A DNA stretch of 7,905 bases from Pseudomonadota bacterium (GCA_030836725.1 JAUPLV010000097.1:1-7905), one strand, 5' to 3'; positions 1 through 5,385 are shown, counted from the first letter of the stretch. Notes: generated by a model from the letters alone, not told the origin. A program made the numbers and translations.

Positions 1-8
1 TGCGCGCT

Positions 9-31
9 ATCGCGGCTAAAGCCGCTCCCAC
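9..31 (-). repeat. REP hairpin, single copy
   Basis: Read on the minus strand this is a GTGG head followed by the palindrome GCGGCTTTAGCCGC and then GAT. It has the same layout (GTGG/GTAG head, GC-rich 5-6 bp stem, 4-nt loop, GAT tail) as the REP copies around the RAYT gene at 1115-1588, but the stem is GGC/GCC rather than GGG/CCC. It sits downstream of the lytic transglycosylase gene. Any partner copy would lie outside the window. Confidence 0.7.
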
Positions 32-59
32 ATTCAGTTCGCGAGGTTTTCCAGGTTCG

Positions 60-99
60 GCAAAAGCATTCCGGACAGCAGAGGGCCTTCGCCGGAATG
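60..99 (-). terminator. Possible terminator of the lytic transglycosylase gene
   Basis: A perfect 8-bp inverted repeat, CATTCCGG at 67-74 and CCGGAATG at 92-99, encloses a 17-nt loop that can itself pair in part. On the minus strand the second arm is followed by CTTTTGCC, giving only a four-base T run. It lies about 54 bp beyond the stop of the minus-strand transglycosylase gene. The GTCATTCCGGCGAAGG part resembles a dispersed intergenic repeat common in proteobacteria, so it may be a repeat remnant and not a dedicated terminator. Confidence 0.35.
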
Positions 100-152
100 A
101 CGGGCTTCGGCCCGGGGCGGGCCTCCTGCATTTAGATTTAATCAGCGCACCC

Positions 153-758
153 CTAGAGCAATGCCCTGTATTTGTCGTATAGGCGCATGACCTTCGGCAC
201 GTATGCCTGCGTTTCGCGATAGGGCGGGATCTTTCTGCCGTGCCGGATGACGGCATTCTCACCGGCGTTGTAGGCTGCTACCGCAAGCTCGGTGTTGTTG
301 TCGAACATCGCCAGCAGGTCGCGCAGATAGCGGGTGCCACCGCGGATATTCTGCCCGGGATCGAAGGCATCCTTGACCTCGTAGCGTTTGGCCGTGCCGG
401 GCATGAGCTGCATCAGGCCCTGGGCGCCGGCCTTCGATACGGCCGCGGGGTTGTAGCCCGATTCGGCGGTGATGACGGCATGAACCAGTGCGGCATCGAT
501 GCCGGCTTCGCCCGCGGCCTGCTCGATGTGCGGGGCGTAGACGGCGGCATTGCCCTTCACCACCGGCGCGCCCGCGCGGTTGGCACCTGCGTTCTCCTCC
601 ATCAAGGCGGACAGGCGCTGGTAACGGTCGTGCCCCGGGGTGTTGGTGTAATGCTCCACCGCGTCGGCATCGGTGTAGACGTACACATCGGCGCTCGCCT
701 GGGCGGCCAGGGCAAGCAGGAAAATGAAGACAAAATGTGGCACGGATTCACACGGCAT
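153..758 (-). CDS. Lytic transglycosylase with SLT domain and N-terminal DUF4124
   Basis: This 201-residue exported enzyme is predicted to cleave the MurNAc-GlcNAc bond of peptidoglycan, forming 1,6-anhydro ends, in the periplasm (GH23/SLT family). Residues 1-23 form a signal peptide, with a hydrophobic stretch at 8-20 and a likely cut after ASA. Residues 24-45 (VYVYTDADAVEHYT) match the DUF4124 pattern often fused to these enzymes. The SLT domain covers about 75-200. It shows the ES motif with catalytic Glu99 (AESGYNP), GAQGLMQLMPGTA at 111-123, AAYNAGE at 161-167 and a closing PPYRETQAYVPKV segment. All family motifs are present and the length is normal for a small SLT enzyme. The ATG at 758 gives a good signal peptide but has only a weak GAG about 10 nt upstream. 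It runs divergently from the RAYT gene and is not part of the T2SS operon. A role in making room for the secretin is possible but unproven. Confidence 0.93.
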   Translation of the reverse strand: MPCESVPHFVFIFLLALAAQASADVYVYTDADAVEHYTNTPGHDRYQRLSALMEENAGANRAGAPVVKGNAAVYAPHIEQAAGEAGIDAALVHAVITAESGYNPAAVSKAGAQGLMQLMPGTAKRYEVKDAFDPGQNIRGGTRYLRDLLAMFDNNTELAVAAYNAGENAVIRHGRKIPPYRETQAYVPKVMRLYDKYRALL

Positions 759-773
759 ATGGTAGACGCTCGT

Positions 774-801
774 ATTTTAGACCAAATAAGGCAGTGCAAT
801 G
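774..801 (-). promoter_or_regulatory. Weak sigma-70-like promoter candidate for the transglycosylase
   Basis: On the minus strand TAAAAT (plus positions 774-779) is a reasonable -10 box 15 bp upstream of the ATG. A TTGCAC is found upstream but with a spacer of only 14 bp, shorter than the usual 16-18. The next stretch upstream already belongs to the REP-rich region, so a promoter here would be compact. Low confidence: the -10 is plausible, the -35 is not convincing. Confidence 0.2.
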
Positions 802-833
802 CCCGTTCGCTGCAGGCGGGCGCCCGCGGAGGT

Positions 834-909
834 GTGGGTGGCTATCGGGGCCAAGGCACCTCCTACGACCATGCTCACGGTGTCGCGCGGGTTTTTTGGT
901 GTGGGTGGC
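834..909 (-). repeat. Degenerate REPIN unit
   Basis: The REP at 844-866 reads on the minus strand as GTAGGAGG, an imperfect TGCCTTGGCCC stem and GAT. The facing plus-strand REP has decayed to a GTGTGGGTGGC remnant near 899-909 with no hairpin. The leader GTGGGTGGCTATC at 834 recurs, with one inserted base further on, at 901. This shows that the unit and its right neighbour are tandem relatives, offset by 67 bp. Confidence 0.55.
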
Positions 910-910
910 T

Positions 911-979
911 ATCCGGGGCCAAGGCTCCTCCTACAGGTGGCTGTGGCGGGGTTTTTGTGGGAGCGGGTTTACCCGCGAT
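911..979 (-). repeat. REPIN unit (two facing REP hairpins)
   Basis: This 69-bp unit has a minus-oriented REP at 911-934 (GTAG head, GGGGCCAAGGCTCC stem region) and a plus-oriented REP at 957-979 (GTGG head, GCGGGTTTACCCGC hairpin, GAT tail). They are joined by a 22-bp linker ending in GGGGTTTTT. It aligns with the neighbouring 999-1066 unit at about 59 of 69 positions by eye. The hairpin near the RAYT gene is the perfect one and the far one is worn. Confidence 0.8.
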
Positions 980-998
980 GAGCCCGGTGCAGGCGCCT

Positions 999-1066
999 AT
1001 CGGGGCTGAAGCCCCTCCTACAGGTGACGACGGCGGTGTTTTTGTGGGAGCGGGTTTACCCGCGAT
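999..1066 (-). repeat. REPIN unit (two facing REP hairpins)
   Basis: This 68-bp unit has a minus-oriented REP at 999-1021 (stem GGGGCTGAAGCCCC, GTAG head) and a plus-oriented REP at 1044-1066 (GTGG head, GCGGGTTTACCCGC, GAT tail), separated by a 22-bp linker. Its two hairpins have different stem sequences but both are fully paired. It ends 48 bp before the RAYT start codon. Confidence 0.82.
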
Positions 1067-1114
1067 TGCCCCAAACGCCGGCAACCTGCTTCTGTCAACG
1101 CCAGCACTTCTGTC

Positions 1115-1588
1115 ATGATTATCGCCATGACGCTCCCTCCTCATAGCCGCAACCTGCGCATTGGCCGTGTCTCGGAAATCGGGCGAGGCTATCTCGTCAC
1201 CACGGTGACGCGAGGCCGCCTGCCTCTGTTCGCCGACTTGCGTCTGGCCCGATTGACGATACGGGAATTGCGCGCTTGCGACGAAGCGGGGCTATGCAGC
1301 ACGCTCGCCTTCGTGCTGATGCCGGATCACCTGCATTGGCTGCTGCAGTTGACCGGCGCCGCGCTCCCTGACCTGCTGCGGCGGTTCAAATCCCTGAGTG
1401 GCGGCGCCATCAACCGCAGTCGCGGCACACCCAACAGGGCGGTCTGGCAGGGTGGATTCCATGACAAGGGCATACGCGATGGAGCGGATTTGCAGCACAT
1501 CGCCCGCTACATCGTTGCCAATCCCGTGCGTGCGGGGTTGGTTAACTCCGTTCGGCTATATCCCCATTGGGACGCGGTTTGGTTGTGA
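1115..1588 (+). CDS. REP-associated tyrosine transposase (RAYT, Y1 HUH family)
   Basis: This 157-residue single-strand DNA transposase is related to the IS200/IS605 TnpA (Y1_Tnp) enzymes and is thought to nick and move REP/REPIN sequences. It opens with the family N-terminus (NLRIGRVSEIGRGYLVTTVT, 13-32). The metal-binding HUH motif appears as MPDHLHWLL, with His72 and His74. WQGGFHDKGIR (111-121) and RYIVANPVRAGLV (131-143) follow, Tyr132 being the likely nucleophile. The C-terminal YPHWDAVW is also typical. The gene seems complete and intact. The start is uncertain: ATG at 1115 or, four codons later, 1127, which fits the family N-terminus slightly better. Neither has a good Shine-Dalgarno sequence, suggesting weak expression. 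It faces gspD convergently and is flanked by REPIN arrays, which supports the assignment. Immobile, domesticated behaviour is usual for RAYTs as known from the family. Confidence 0.93.
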   Translation: MIIAMTLPPHSRNLRIGRVSEIGRGYLVTTVTRGRLPLFADLRLARLTIRELRACDEAGLCSTLAFVLMPDHLHWLLQLTGAALPDLLRRFKSLSGGAINRSRGTPNRAVWQGGFHDKGIRDGADLQHIARYIVANPVRAGLVNSVRLYPHWDAVWL

Positions 1589-1589
1589 C

Positions 1590-1633
1590 GGGGTAAACAC
1601 GCCGCCCCCTGTGGAAGCGGCTTCAGCCGCGGA
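1590..1633 (+). repeat. Degenerate REPIN abutting the RAYT stop codon
   Basis: It begins two bases after the RAYT stop with GGGGTAAAC, the remnant of a minus-oriented REP. It then passes directly into a shortened linker (ACGCCGCCCCCT) and an intact plus-oriented REP at 1611-1633 (GTGG head, GCGGCTTCAGCCGC hairpin). Compared with the reverse complement of the 999-1066 unit, it appears to lack about 16 bp covering one hairpin arm and the CCCACAAAAAC linker start. The 1611 hairpin may also help end RAYT transcripts. Confidence 0.55.
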
Positions 1634-1646
1634 GCGGGCGCCGGGA

Positions 1647-1713
1647 ATCGCGGGTAAACCCGCTCCCACAAAAACATCGCCCTCGCCTCTGTAGGAGCGG
1701 GTTTACCCGCGAT
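1647..1713 (+). repeat. REPIN unit with two identical hairpins
   Basis: This is the most regular unit, 67 bp long. It has a minus-oriented REP at 1647-1669 and a plus-oriented REP at 1691-1713, both with the GCGGGTTTACCCGC hairpin, joined by a 21-bp linker starting AAAAACATCGCC. The heads are GTGG and GTAG. The whole unit is a near-palindrome at its ends, so single-stranded DNA or RNA could fold into one long hairpin with the linker as loop. Confidence 0.85.
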
Positions 1714-1717
1714 TGAC

Positions 1718-1767
1718 CCCCACAGAAACATCACCGCCGCCCCTGTGGGAGCGGGTTTACCCGCGAT
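1718..1767 (+). repeat. Truncated REPIN next to the gspD stop
   Basis: This carries the linker (CCCACAGAAACATCACCGCC) and the plus-oriented REP at 1745-1767 but has lost the first hairpin, probably a partial tandem duplication of 1647-1713. The REP ends 10 bp from the gspD stop codon. In the minus-strand T2SS transcript it forms the first 3' hairpin and could slow 3' exonucleases or act as an end point. There is no U-tract for a canonical intrinsic terminator. Confidence 0.75.
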
Positions 1768-1777
1768 TGGCGTACGC

Positions 1778-3943
1778 TTATTCGGCACTCCCTCCGGCGG
1801 GCTTGGGCGGCAGTTGCACCGATTTCATCATGCGTTCGAGGCCCTTGATGCGGCTGCGGAACTCCTGGGTGATGGCGGCGGCGTCCTGGGTGTCGGCGAG
1901 CACGCGGGGGGTAATGAGAATGATCAGCTCGGTGCGGTTGTCGCCCCAGCTCTGGGTGCCGAACAGGCCGCCGATAAGGGGAATCTGCGCGAGCAGGGGC
2001 AAACCTTCGGTGGCCTTGGTTTTTTCTTCCTTGATCAGCCCGGCGAGGATGACGGTTTCGCCGGACTTGACGGTGACGGTGCTTTCCGCGGTGCGTTTCT
2101 GGATGGTCGGGGAGTCGATGCCGGAGCTGGTGGTGGGGGTGGCGTTGCTGACTTCCTGGTTGATTTCCATGGTGACCTGCCCGCCGGAATTGACGCGCGG
2201 GGTCACGGCGAGCATGACGCCGGTTTCGGTGTACTGGATGCTGCTGATGATGCCGGTGGCCGCGGTGGTGCTGGCGACGGTCTGGGTCTGGCTGATGGTG
2301 GGCACGCGGTCGCCAACCTGTATCTTGGCTTTCTGGTTGTCCGCCACGGTGATGTGCGGCGAGGAAATGATCTTCAGCCGTGAATCGGTGGCGAGCGCAT
2401 TGAGGACGGCGCCGACATCGGCCGCATTGCTCACCCAGGAGTAGGAAAAGCCGGGGACGAGCGCCGCGATCCCCCCCATGCCGGCGTCGAGCTTGCCGTT
2501 GATGCGCGCACCATTGTTGAAATACCACTCCAGTCCGTATTTGAGCTCGTCCTTGAGGGTGATTTCGGCGATGGTGACCTCGATCAGAACCTGGCGCACC
2601 GCGACATCGAGCTTGCGGATGGCGGATTCGATGCTCTCGTAATCGGCAGGGCTGGCAAGAATCAGCAGGGCGTTGTTGTCCTTGTCGGCAATGACACGCA
2701 CATCCTGGGGCAAACCCACGCTGTCGCTGGACCTGGGCGCGGCTGTTGCGGCGGCGGCGGGCTGCGCGTCCTTGCTGGTTGAAGTTGAACCGGTCGAGTT
2801 GGCCGACTTGATTTCGGCAGGCTTCGCTCCCGGCGCAAGGCTGGGGGCGGATGCCGCCTGGCTCGACGTTCCTTTCTTGGAAAAGGCGTCGTTGAGCAGG
2901 CCGGCCAGGCTTTCGGCCTTGCCATTCTGAACCTGGTACACGTATAGCCGCTGGCCGCCTCCACCCGCGCCCGGACGGTCGAGGCGCTCGACCCAGGTGC
3001 GGGCCTGCTCAAGGTATTTCGCCTGCGGGCTGACGACCAGCAGGGCATTGAGCCGCTCGATCGGAATGACCCGGACGGCGCCCGCGAGAGGGCCGAGGTT
3101 CTTGTCGCCAAACAGGCTTTCCAGCTCGCCGAAGACGGTTTTCACGTCCGTGCTTTGCAGGGTGAACAGGCCCACCGACATGCCGGAAATCCAGTCCACG
3201 TCGAACATGTCGACGGTCTCGATCATGTGCTTCAGCTGCAGTTGGGTGCCGGACAGGATGAGCAGGTTGCGCAACGGGTCCATGCGCACGCTGGAGGGTT
3301 CGCCAGCGAGGGGCTCGAGAATTTTGGCCATGTCGGCCACGCCGATGTGCTTGAGCGGAACGACCTGGATGCTGAAACCGCCGGGCAGCGGTTTGCCGAT
3401 GTCGGCCAGTTGCGGGGTGGCATTGCCCTTGCCCGCGGCAGCCGAGGGCACGATGCGGAAGACGCCGTCGGCCTCGCGGATCATGACCGCTCCGTTCATG
3501 CGCAGGACTTCCTCGAGCGTATGCATGGCGGCGCTTTTGGGGATGGGCCGGGCGGTGCGCAGGGTGATCGAACCCGCAACGCGCGGATCGACGATGTAGT
3601 TTTCCTTGAGGATATCGCCAAGAATGGTGCGCACCACCTCGCGCAGATCGGCGCCCTCGAAATTCAGGGTCAGATTGCCGCTTGCGTCGGTGATCAAGGG
3701 CTGCGCTTCGGATGGCTTGACCATCACGCCGCTTCCATAAAAAAGCTTGTAGCGTTCCTCGACATCGGCTTTGCCCTTGAGGTCGGCGGCCGCATCGGCC
3801 CGGGCTGCGGTCATGTCGACCTTGCTGTCGATGCCCGTCGGGTCAACCCGGGGGGTAGTCGCACACCCGCCGATCAGGGTCGCCAGCATGACGGGAACCG
3901 CAATTCGATTCGCTCGGCTTGTCTTCGGATTATTGGTTTCCAT
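1778..3943 (-). CDS. gspD: Type II secretion outer-membrane secretin GspD, predicted lipoprotein
   Basis: This 721-residue protein forms the gated outer-membrane channel of the T2SS. Residues 1-26 are a lipoprotein-type signal (basic n-region, VMLATLIGG) with lipobox Cys27. Periplasmic N0 spans about 85-168. Repeated N1-N3 domains span about 189-447, with a Ser/Ala/Pro-rich loop (355-408) inside N3. The secretin core runs from about 450 to 683, ending with GLPLLAQIPLIGGLFG (647-662) and TELIILITPRVL. A short tail of about 40 residues follows, without an obvious pilotin-binding S-domain. I chose ATG 3943 because it gives a compact signal peptide and has AGGA 10 nt upstream. In-frame ATG 3982 and TTG 4006 would only lengthen the n-region. 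It follows the GspC-like gene after 75 bp, a wider gap than elsewhere in the operon. All expected motifs are present. The lipid anchor is inferred from the lipobox (I-G-G-C, acceptable but not optimal). Confidence 0.95.
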   Translation of the reverse strand: METNNPKTSRANRIAVPVMLATLIGGCATTPRVDPTGIDSKVDMTAARADAAADLKGKADVEERYKLFYGSGVMVKPSEAQPLITDASGNLTLNFEGADLREVVRTILGDILKENYIVDPRVAGSITLRTARPIPKSAAMHTLEEVLRMNGAVMIREADGVFRIVPSAAAGKGNATPQLADIGKPLPGGFSIQVVPLKHIGVADMAKILEPLAGEPSSVRMDPLRNLLILSGTQLQLKHMIETVDMFDVDWISGMSVGLFTLQSTDVKTVFGELESLFGDKNLGPLAGAVRVIPIERLNALLVVSPQAKYLEQARTWVERLDRPGAGGGGQRLYVYQVQNGKAESLAGLLNDAFSKKGTSSQAASAPSLAPGAKPAEIKSANSTGSTSTSKDAQPAAAATAAPRSSDSVGLPQDVRVIADKDNNALLILASPADYESIESAIRKLDVAVRQVLIEVTIAEITLKDELKYGLEWYFNNGARINGKLDAGMGGIAALVPGFSYSWVSNAADVGAVLNALATDSRLKIISSPHITVADNQKAKIQVGDRVPTISQTQTVASTTAATGIISSIQYTETGVMLAVTPRVNSGGQVTMEINQEVSNATPTTSSGIDSPTIQKRTAESTVTVKSGETVILAGLIKEEKTKATEGLPLLAQIPLIGGLFGTQSWGDNRTELIILITPRVLADTQDAAAITQEFRSRIKGLERMMKSVQLPPKPAGGSAE

Positions 3944-3953
3944 GCTCGATAAT

Positions 3954-3960
3954 TCCTGGG
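3954..3960 (-). promoter_or_regulatory. Ribosome binding site candidate deciding the gspD start
   Basis: On the minus strand CCCAGGA lies 10 nt before the ATG at 3943. No comparable AGGA-type site precedes the in-frame ATG at 3982 or the TTG at 4006. A CCTGG further upstream in the same leader could pair with this site, but that pairing is short and speculative. Confidence 0.4.
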
Positions 3961-4018
3961 TTGATTGCTCTAGTCCTGGCATTTCCGGGGTATCTGTTTC
4001 TTTCAACGCACCAGGCCA

Positions 4019-4795
4019 CTACTTGTAAAAATCTTTCAGTAACGGATCGGATTTGCGATCTTCTATTGTCTTTGGAGCAGCAGGTGGCGCAGCGGGTCTC
4101 TCGGCTTGACGCCCCCCCGTCCGGGACGCCGAAGACGGCGCCGCCGCTCTTGGGACGACGGGCTTCTCCGCCGCCCCCCCAAAACCGCTCTGAGCCGCCG
4201 CCCTTCTGGCCGGCCGATCCGCTTGCCGCGAGGCGTCTGAGCCAGCCTGCGGCTTCGCGGGCTGCGCGCCCGGGGGCGGGGCGACCGGCTTCGGACTCGC
4301 CTGGATCTTCAGCCGGATTTCTTCGCGATCGTCGTATTGGGTGAAGACGATGCGGTCGGCCTCGACCGCCTCAAGCTGGAGGCCGTTGATCGTAAATCCC
4401 TGGACCACCTGGCGCTCTTTGCCGCTGCTGACTTCCTTGACGACAGCACTCTTCATCTCATCCGTGATCACCGTTCCCAGCAACTGGAATTGCCCCTTCT
4501 GCATGACCGGTGGCGGGGGCGGGGGCGCTGGCGGCGCTGGCGGCGCCGGACGGCGGTTTGGCACGAAAAGCGGCCGCTCCAGCGTCTGATCATAGGCGTC
4601 TTGCTGCGCGGGCAGGCGGAAATCCGGGTGCAGCACGATCTCGACCGGCGCGGATGGATGGGCCACGGGCTTGGGTACGGGCTGGCGCAGGCTCTCGCCC
4701 CATCCCAGTTCCCTGCCGATTGCCAGCGCCAGTACGACATTGACGAACATCCAAGCCAGCAGCGCCAGACTCTTGATATTAAAAAGCGCCATCAT
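4019..4795 (-). CDS. GspC-family T2SS inner-membrane protein with HR domain (GspC/GspN, PilP-like)
   Basis: This 258-residue bitopic protein is predicted to connect the inner-membrane platform to the secretin N0 domain. One membrane helix at 8-27 is followed by a periplasmic stretch with the GspC signature ERPLF (73-77). A polyproline linker (84-96, with six consecutive prolines at 91-96) comes next. The HR-like beta domain at about 101-165 shows FQLLGTVI, QVVQGFTINGLQLEAVEADRIVF. A long Pro/Ala/Arg low-complexity tail (167-245) and a conserved-looking KSDPLLKDFYK end close the protein. There is no PDZ or coiled coil as in classical GspC, so the last domain is replaced by disorder. The start is ATG ATG at 4795, overlapping the gspM stop as ATGA. 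Symbols gspC and gspN are both used for such proteins, so none is given. Its position between gspM and gspD matches pilP between pilO and pilQ. Confidence 0.88.
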   Translation of the reverse strand: MMALFNIKSLALLAWMFVNVVLALAIGRELGWGESLRQPVPKPVAHPSAPVEIVLHPDFRLPAQQDAYDQTLERPLFVPNRRPAPPAPPAPPPPPPVMQKGQFQLLGTVITDEMKSAVVKEVSSGKERQVVQGFTINGLQLEAVEADRIVFTQYDDREEIRLKIQASPKPVAPPPGAQPAKPQAGSDASRQADRPARRAAAQSGFGGAAEKPVVPRAAAPSSASRTGGRQAERPAAPPAAPKTIEDRKSDPLLKDFYK

Positions 4796-5385
4796 GGTTT
4801 CGGAGACACCGGCTTGGGGATAAGCGCAAAGGCATAGAGGTCGAATTGCACCAGGATGTCGGGCTCGGTACCTGGGGCGGGCCTGAACACCCTCGGCACG
4901 CCTGAGCGGATGACCAGATTGTCGACGTACAGATAAGGCAGGGCGGTTTCCAGTTCGTACAAGGCTTTTTGAACCGCTGGCATTTGCCCGCGCAGCTGGA
5001 AGTTGACCGCGACCCGGCGGCGCGGGCCGTCATCCTTGTGCAGGGTGATCTGGGTGCTCTCCACCTTCAGCTCATTGGCTTCGACGATGGTCTGCGCCAT
5101 TTGCTGCACCTCGGCCGCGGCGAGGGCCGGGGCGCTGGCCTTGAGGTAGTGGCGGCGGGCATCCCGCTGTTTGATCAGCGCGATGTTCGCCTCGATGCTT
5201 TGGCGCTGGCCGGCGATACGCTGATAACGGCTGGTTCGATCCAGTTGATCCTCGATCGCCGTGTCGTAATGGCGATGGGCCTGCTTCCAGGGCACATAGA
5301 TCGCCACTGCGATGGCAGCGAGCACGGCGAGGAGCAGCGCGATGGCAAGCGCACGGCTTTGCACGGGGGTGAGCGTCAGTTTCAT
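4792..5385 (-). CDS. gspM: Type II secretion inner-membrane protein GspM
   Basis: This 197-residue bitopic protein partners GspL in the T2SS assembly platform and is related to PilO. A short cytoplasmic N-terminus (KLTLTPVQSRALA) precedes one membrane helix at about 11-31. A basic/aromatic juxtamembrane segment and a helical, probably coiled-coil stretch follow (about 35-85). A compact ferredoxin-like periplasmic domain (about 88-195) shows SAPALAAAEVQQMAQTI, VAVNFQLRGQMPAVQKALYELE and PYLYVDNLVIR. Length and layout are normal for the GspM family. The start ATG overlaps the gspL stop (ATGA), and its own stop overlaps the next start in the same way. No separate Shine-Dalgarno sequence is visible, so translation probably depends on coupling. 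The family is poorly conserved; order and topology carry much of the assignment. Confidence 0.9.
   Translation of the reverse strand: MKLTLTPVQSRALAIALLLAVLAAIAVAIYVPWKQAHRHYDTAIEDQLDRTSRYQRIAGQRQSIEANIALIKQRDARRHYLKASAPALAAAEVQQMAQTIVEANELKVESTQITLHKDDGPRRRVAVNFQLRGQMPAVQKALYELETALPYLYVDNLVIRSGVPRVFRPAPGTEPDILVQFDLYAFALIPKPVSPKP

Larger units (their letters stand above)
759..1114. other. Non-coding region between divergent transglycosylase and RAYT genes
   Basis: This 356-bp stretch contains no convincing gene. Most of it (834-1066) is occupied by REP/REPIN repeats, annotated separately. The roughly 70 bp next to the transglycosylase start holds its likely promoter. The 48 bp before the RAYT start shows neither a clear Shine-Dalgarno sequence nor a strong promoter. 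Reading frames across it encode repeated IAGKPAPT-like peptides, which are translations of the REP hairpins and are not considered genes. Confidence 0.75.
834..1767 (+). mobile_element. RAYT with flanking REPIN arrays (whole module)
   Basis: A RAYT gene (1115-1588) has three repeat units on each side. The left array comprises 834-909 (degenerate), 911-979 and 999-1066. The right array comprises 1590-1633 (degenerate), 1647-1713 and 1718-1767 (truncated). The left units are in the opposite orientation to the right ones: the CACAAAAAC...CGCC linker of the right units reads as its reverse complement on the left. RAYTs are known to be associated with the REP/REPIN sequences they are thought to disperse. 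No terminal inverted repeats or target duplications of a classical insertion sequence were seen. The outer limits given are those of recognisable repeats, not of a proven transposed unit. Confidence 0.6.
1589..1777. other. REPIN-filled convergent intergenic region between RAYT and gspD
   Basis: This 189-bp interval between two converging genes consists almost wholly of REP repeats (1590-1633, 1647-1713, 1718-1767). No further gene was seen. The hairpins are symmetric, so they could mark the 3' end of both transcripts. No T-rich tract of five or more follows any of them on either strand, so factor-independent termination is not strongly supported. Confidence 0.7.

Noticed and set aside
844..1066. 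Evenly spaced short repeats that could be read as a small CRISPR array
   Set aside because: Repeats alternate in orientation, are hairpins with GTAG/GTGG heads, vary in stem sequence and have linkers that are themselves repeated. There are no unique spacers and no cas genes.
240..1118. Long plus-strand open frame of 292 codons antisense to the transglycosylase
   Set aside because: It lies opposite a well-supported SLT gene and runs through the REP array. Long antisense frames are expected in GC-rich coding DNA, and no family motif is seen.
875..1144. Minus-strand reading frame encoding a peptide with repeated IAGKPAPTKTPP units, and a similar frame at 1507-1788
   Set aside because: The peptide repeats are direct translations of the REP hairpins and linkers. 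One frame also overlaps the RAYT start and the other the RAYT end. Such frames are a frequent annotation artefact.
1115..1588. RAYT as a broken IS200-type insertion sequence
   Set aside because: HUH, Tyr and C-terminal motifs are all present, the frame is uninterrupted, and length is normal for a RAYT. There are no IS200/IS605 end hairpins or TnpB remnants.
3155..3952. Long plus-strand open frame antisense to gspD (also others at 1713-2444, 1745-2383, 5643-6449 and 6446-7483)
   Set aside because: The translations are low-complexity, rich in Gly, Arg, His and Asp, and show no recognisable domain. The opposite strand holds T2SS genes with continuous family motifs.
3944..4006. Extended gspD start at TTG 4006 or ATG 3982
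   Set aside because: Both place an acidic segment before the signal sequence and lack a good ribosome binding site. ATG 3943 gives a proper lipoprotein signal peptide.
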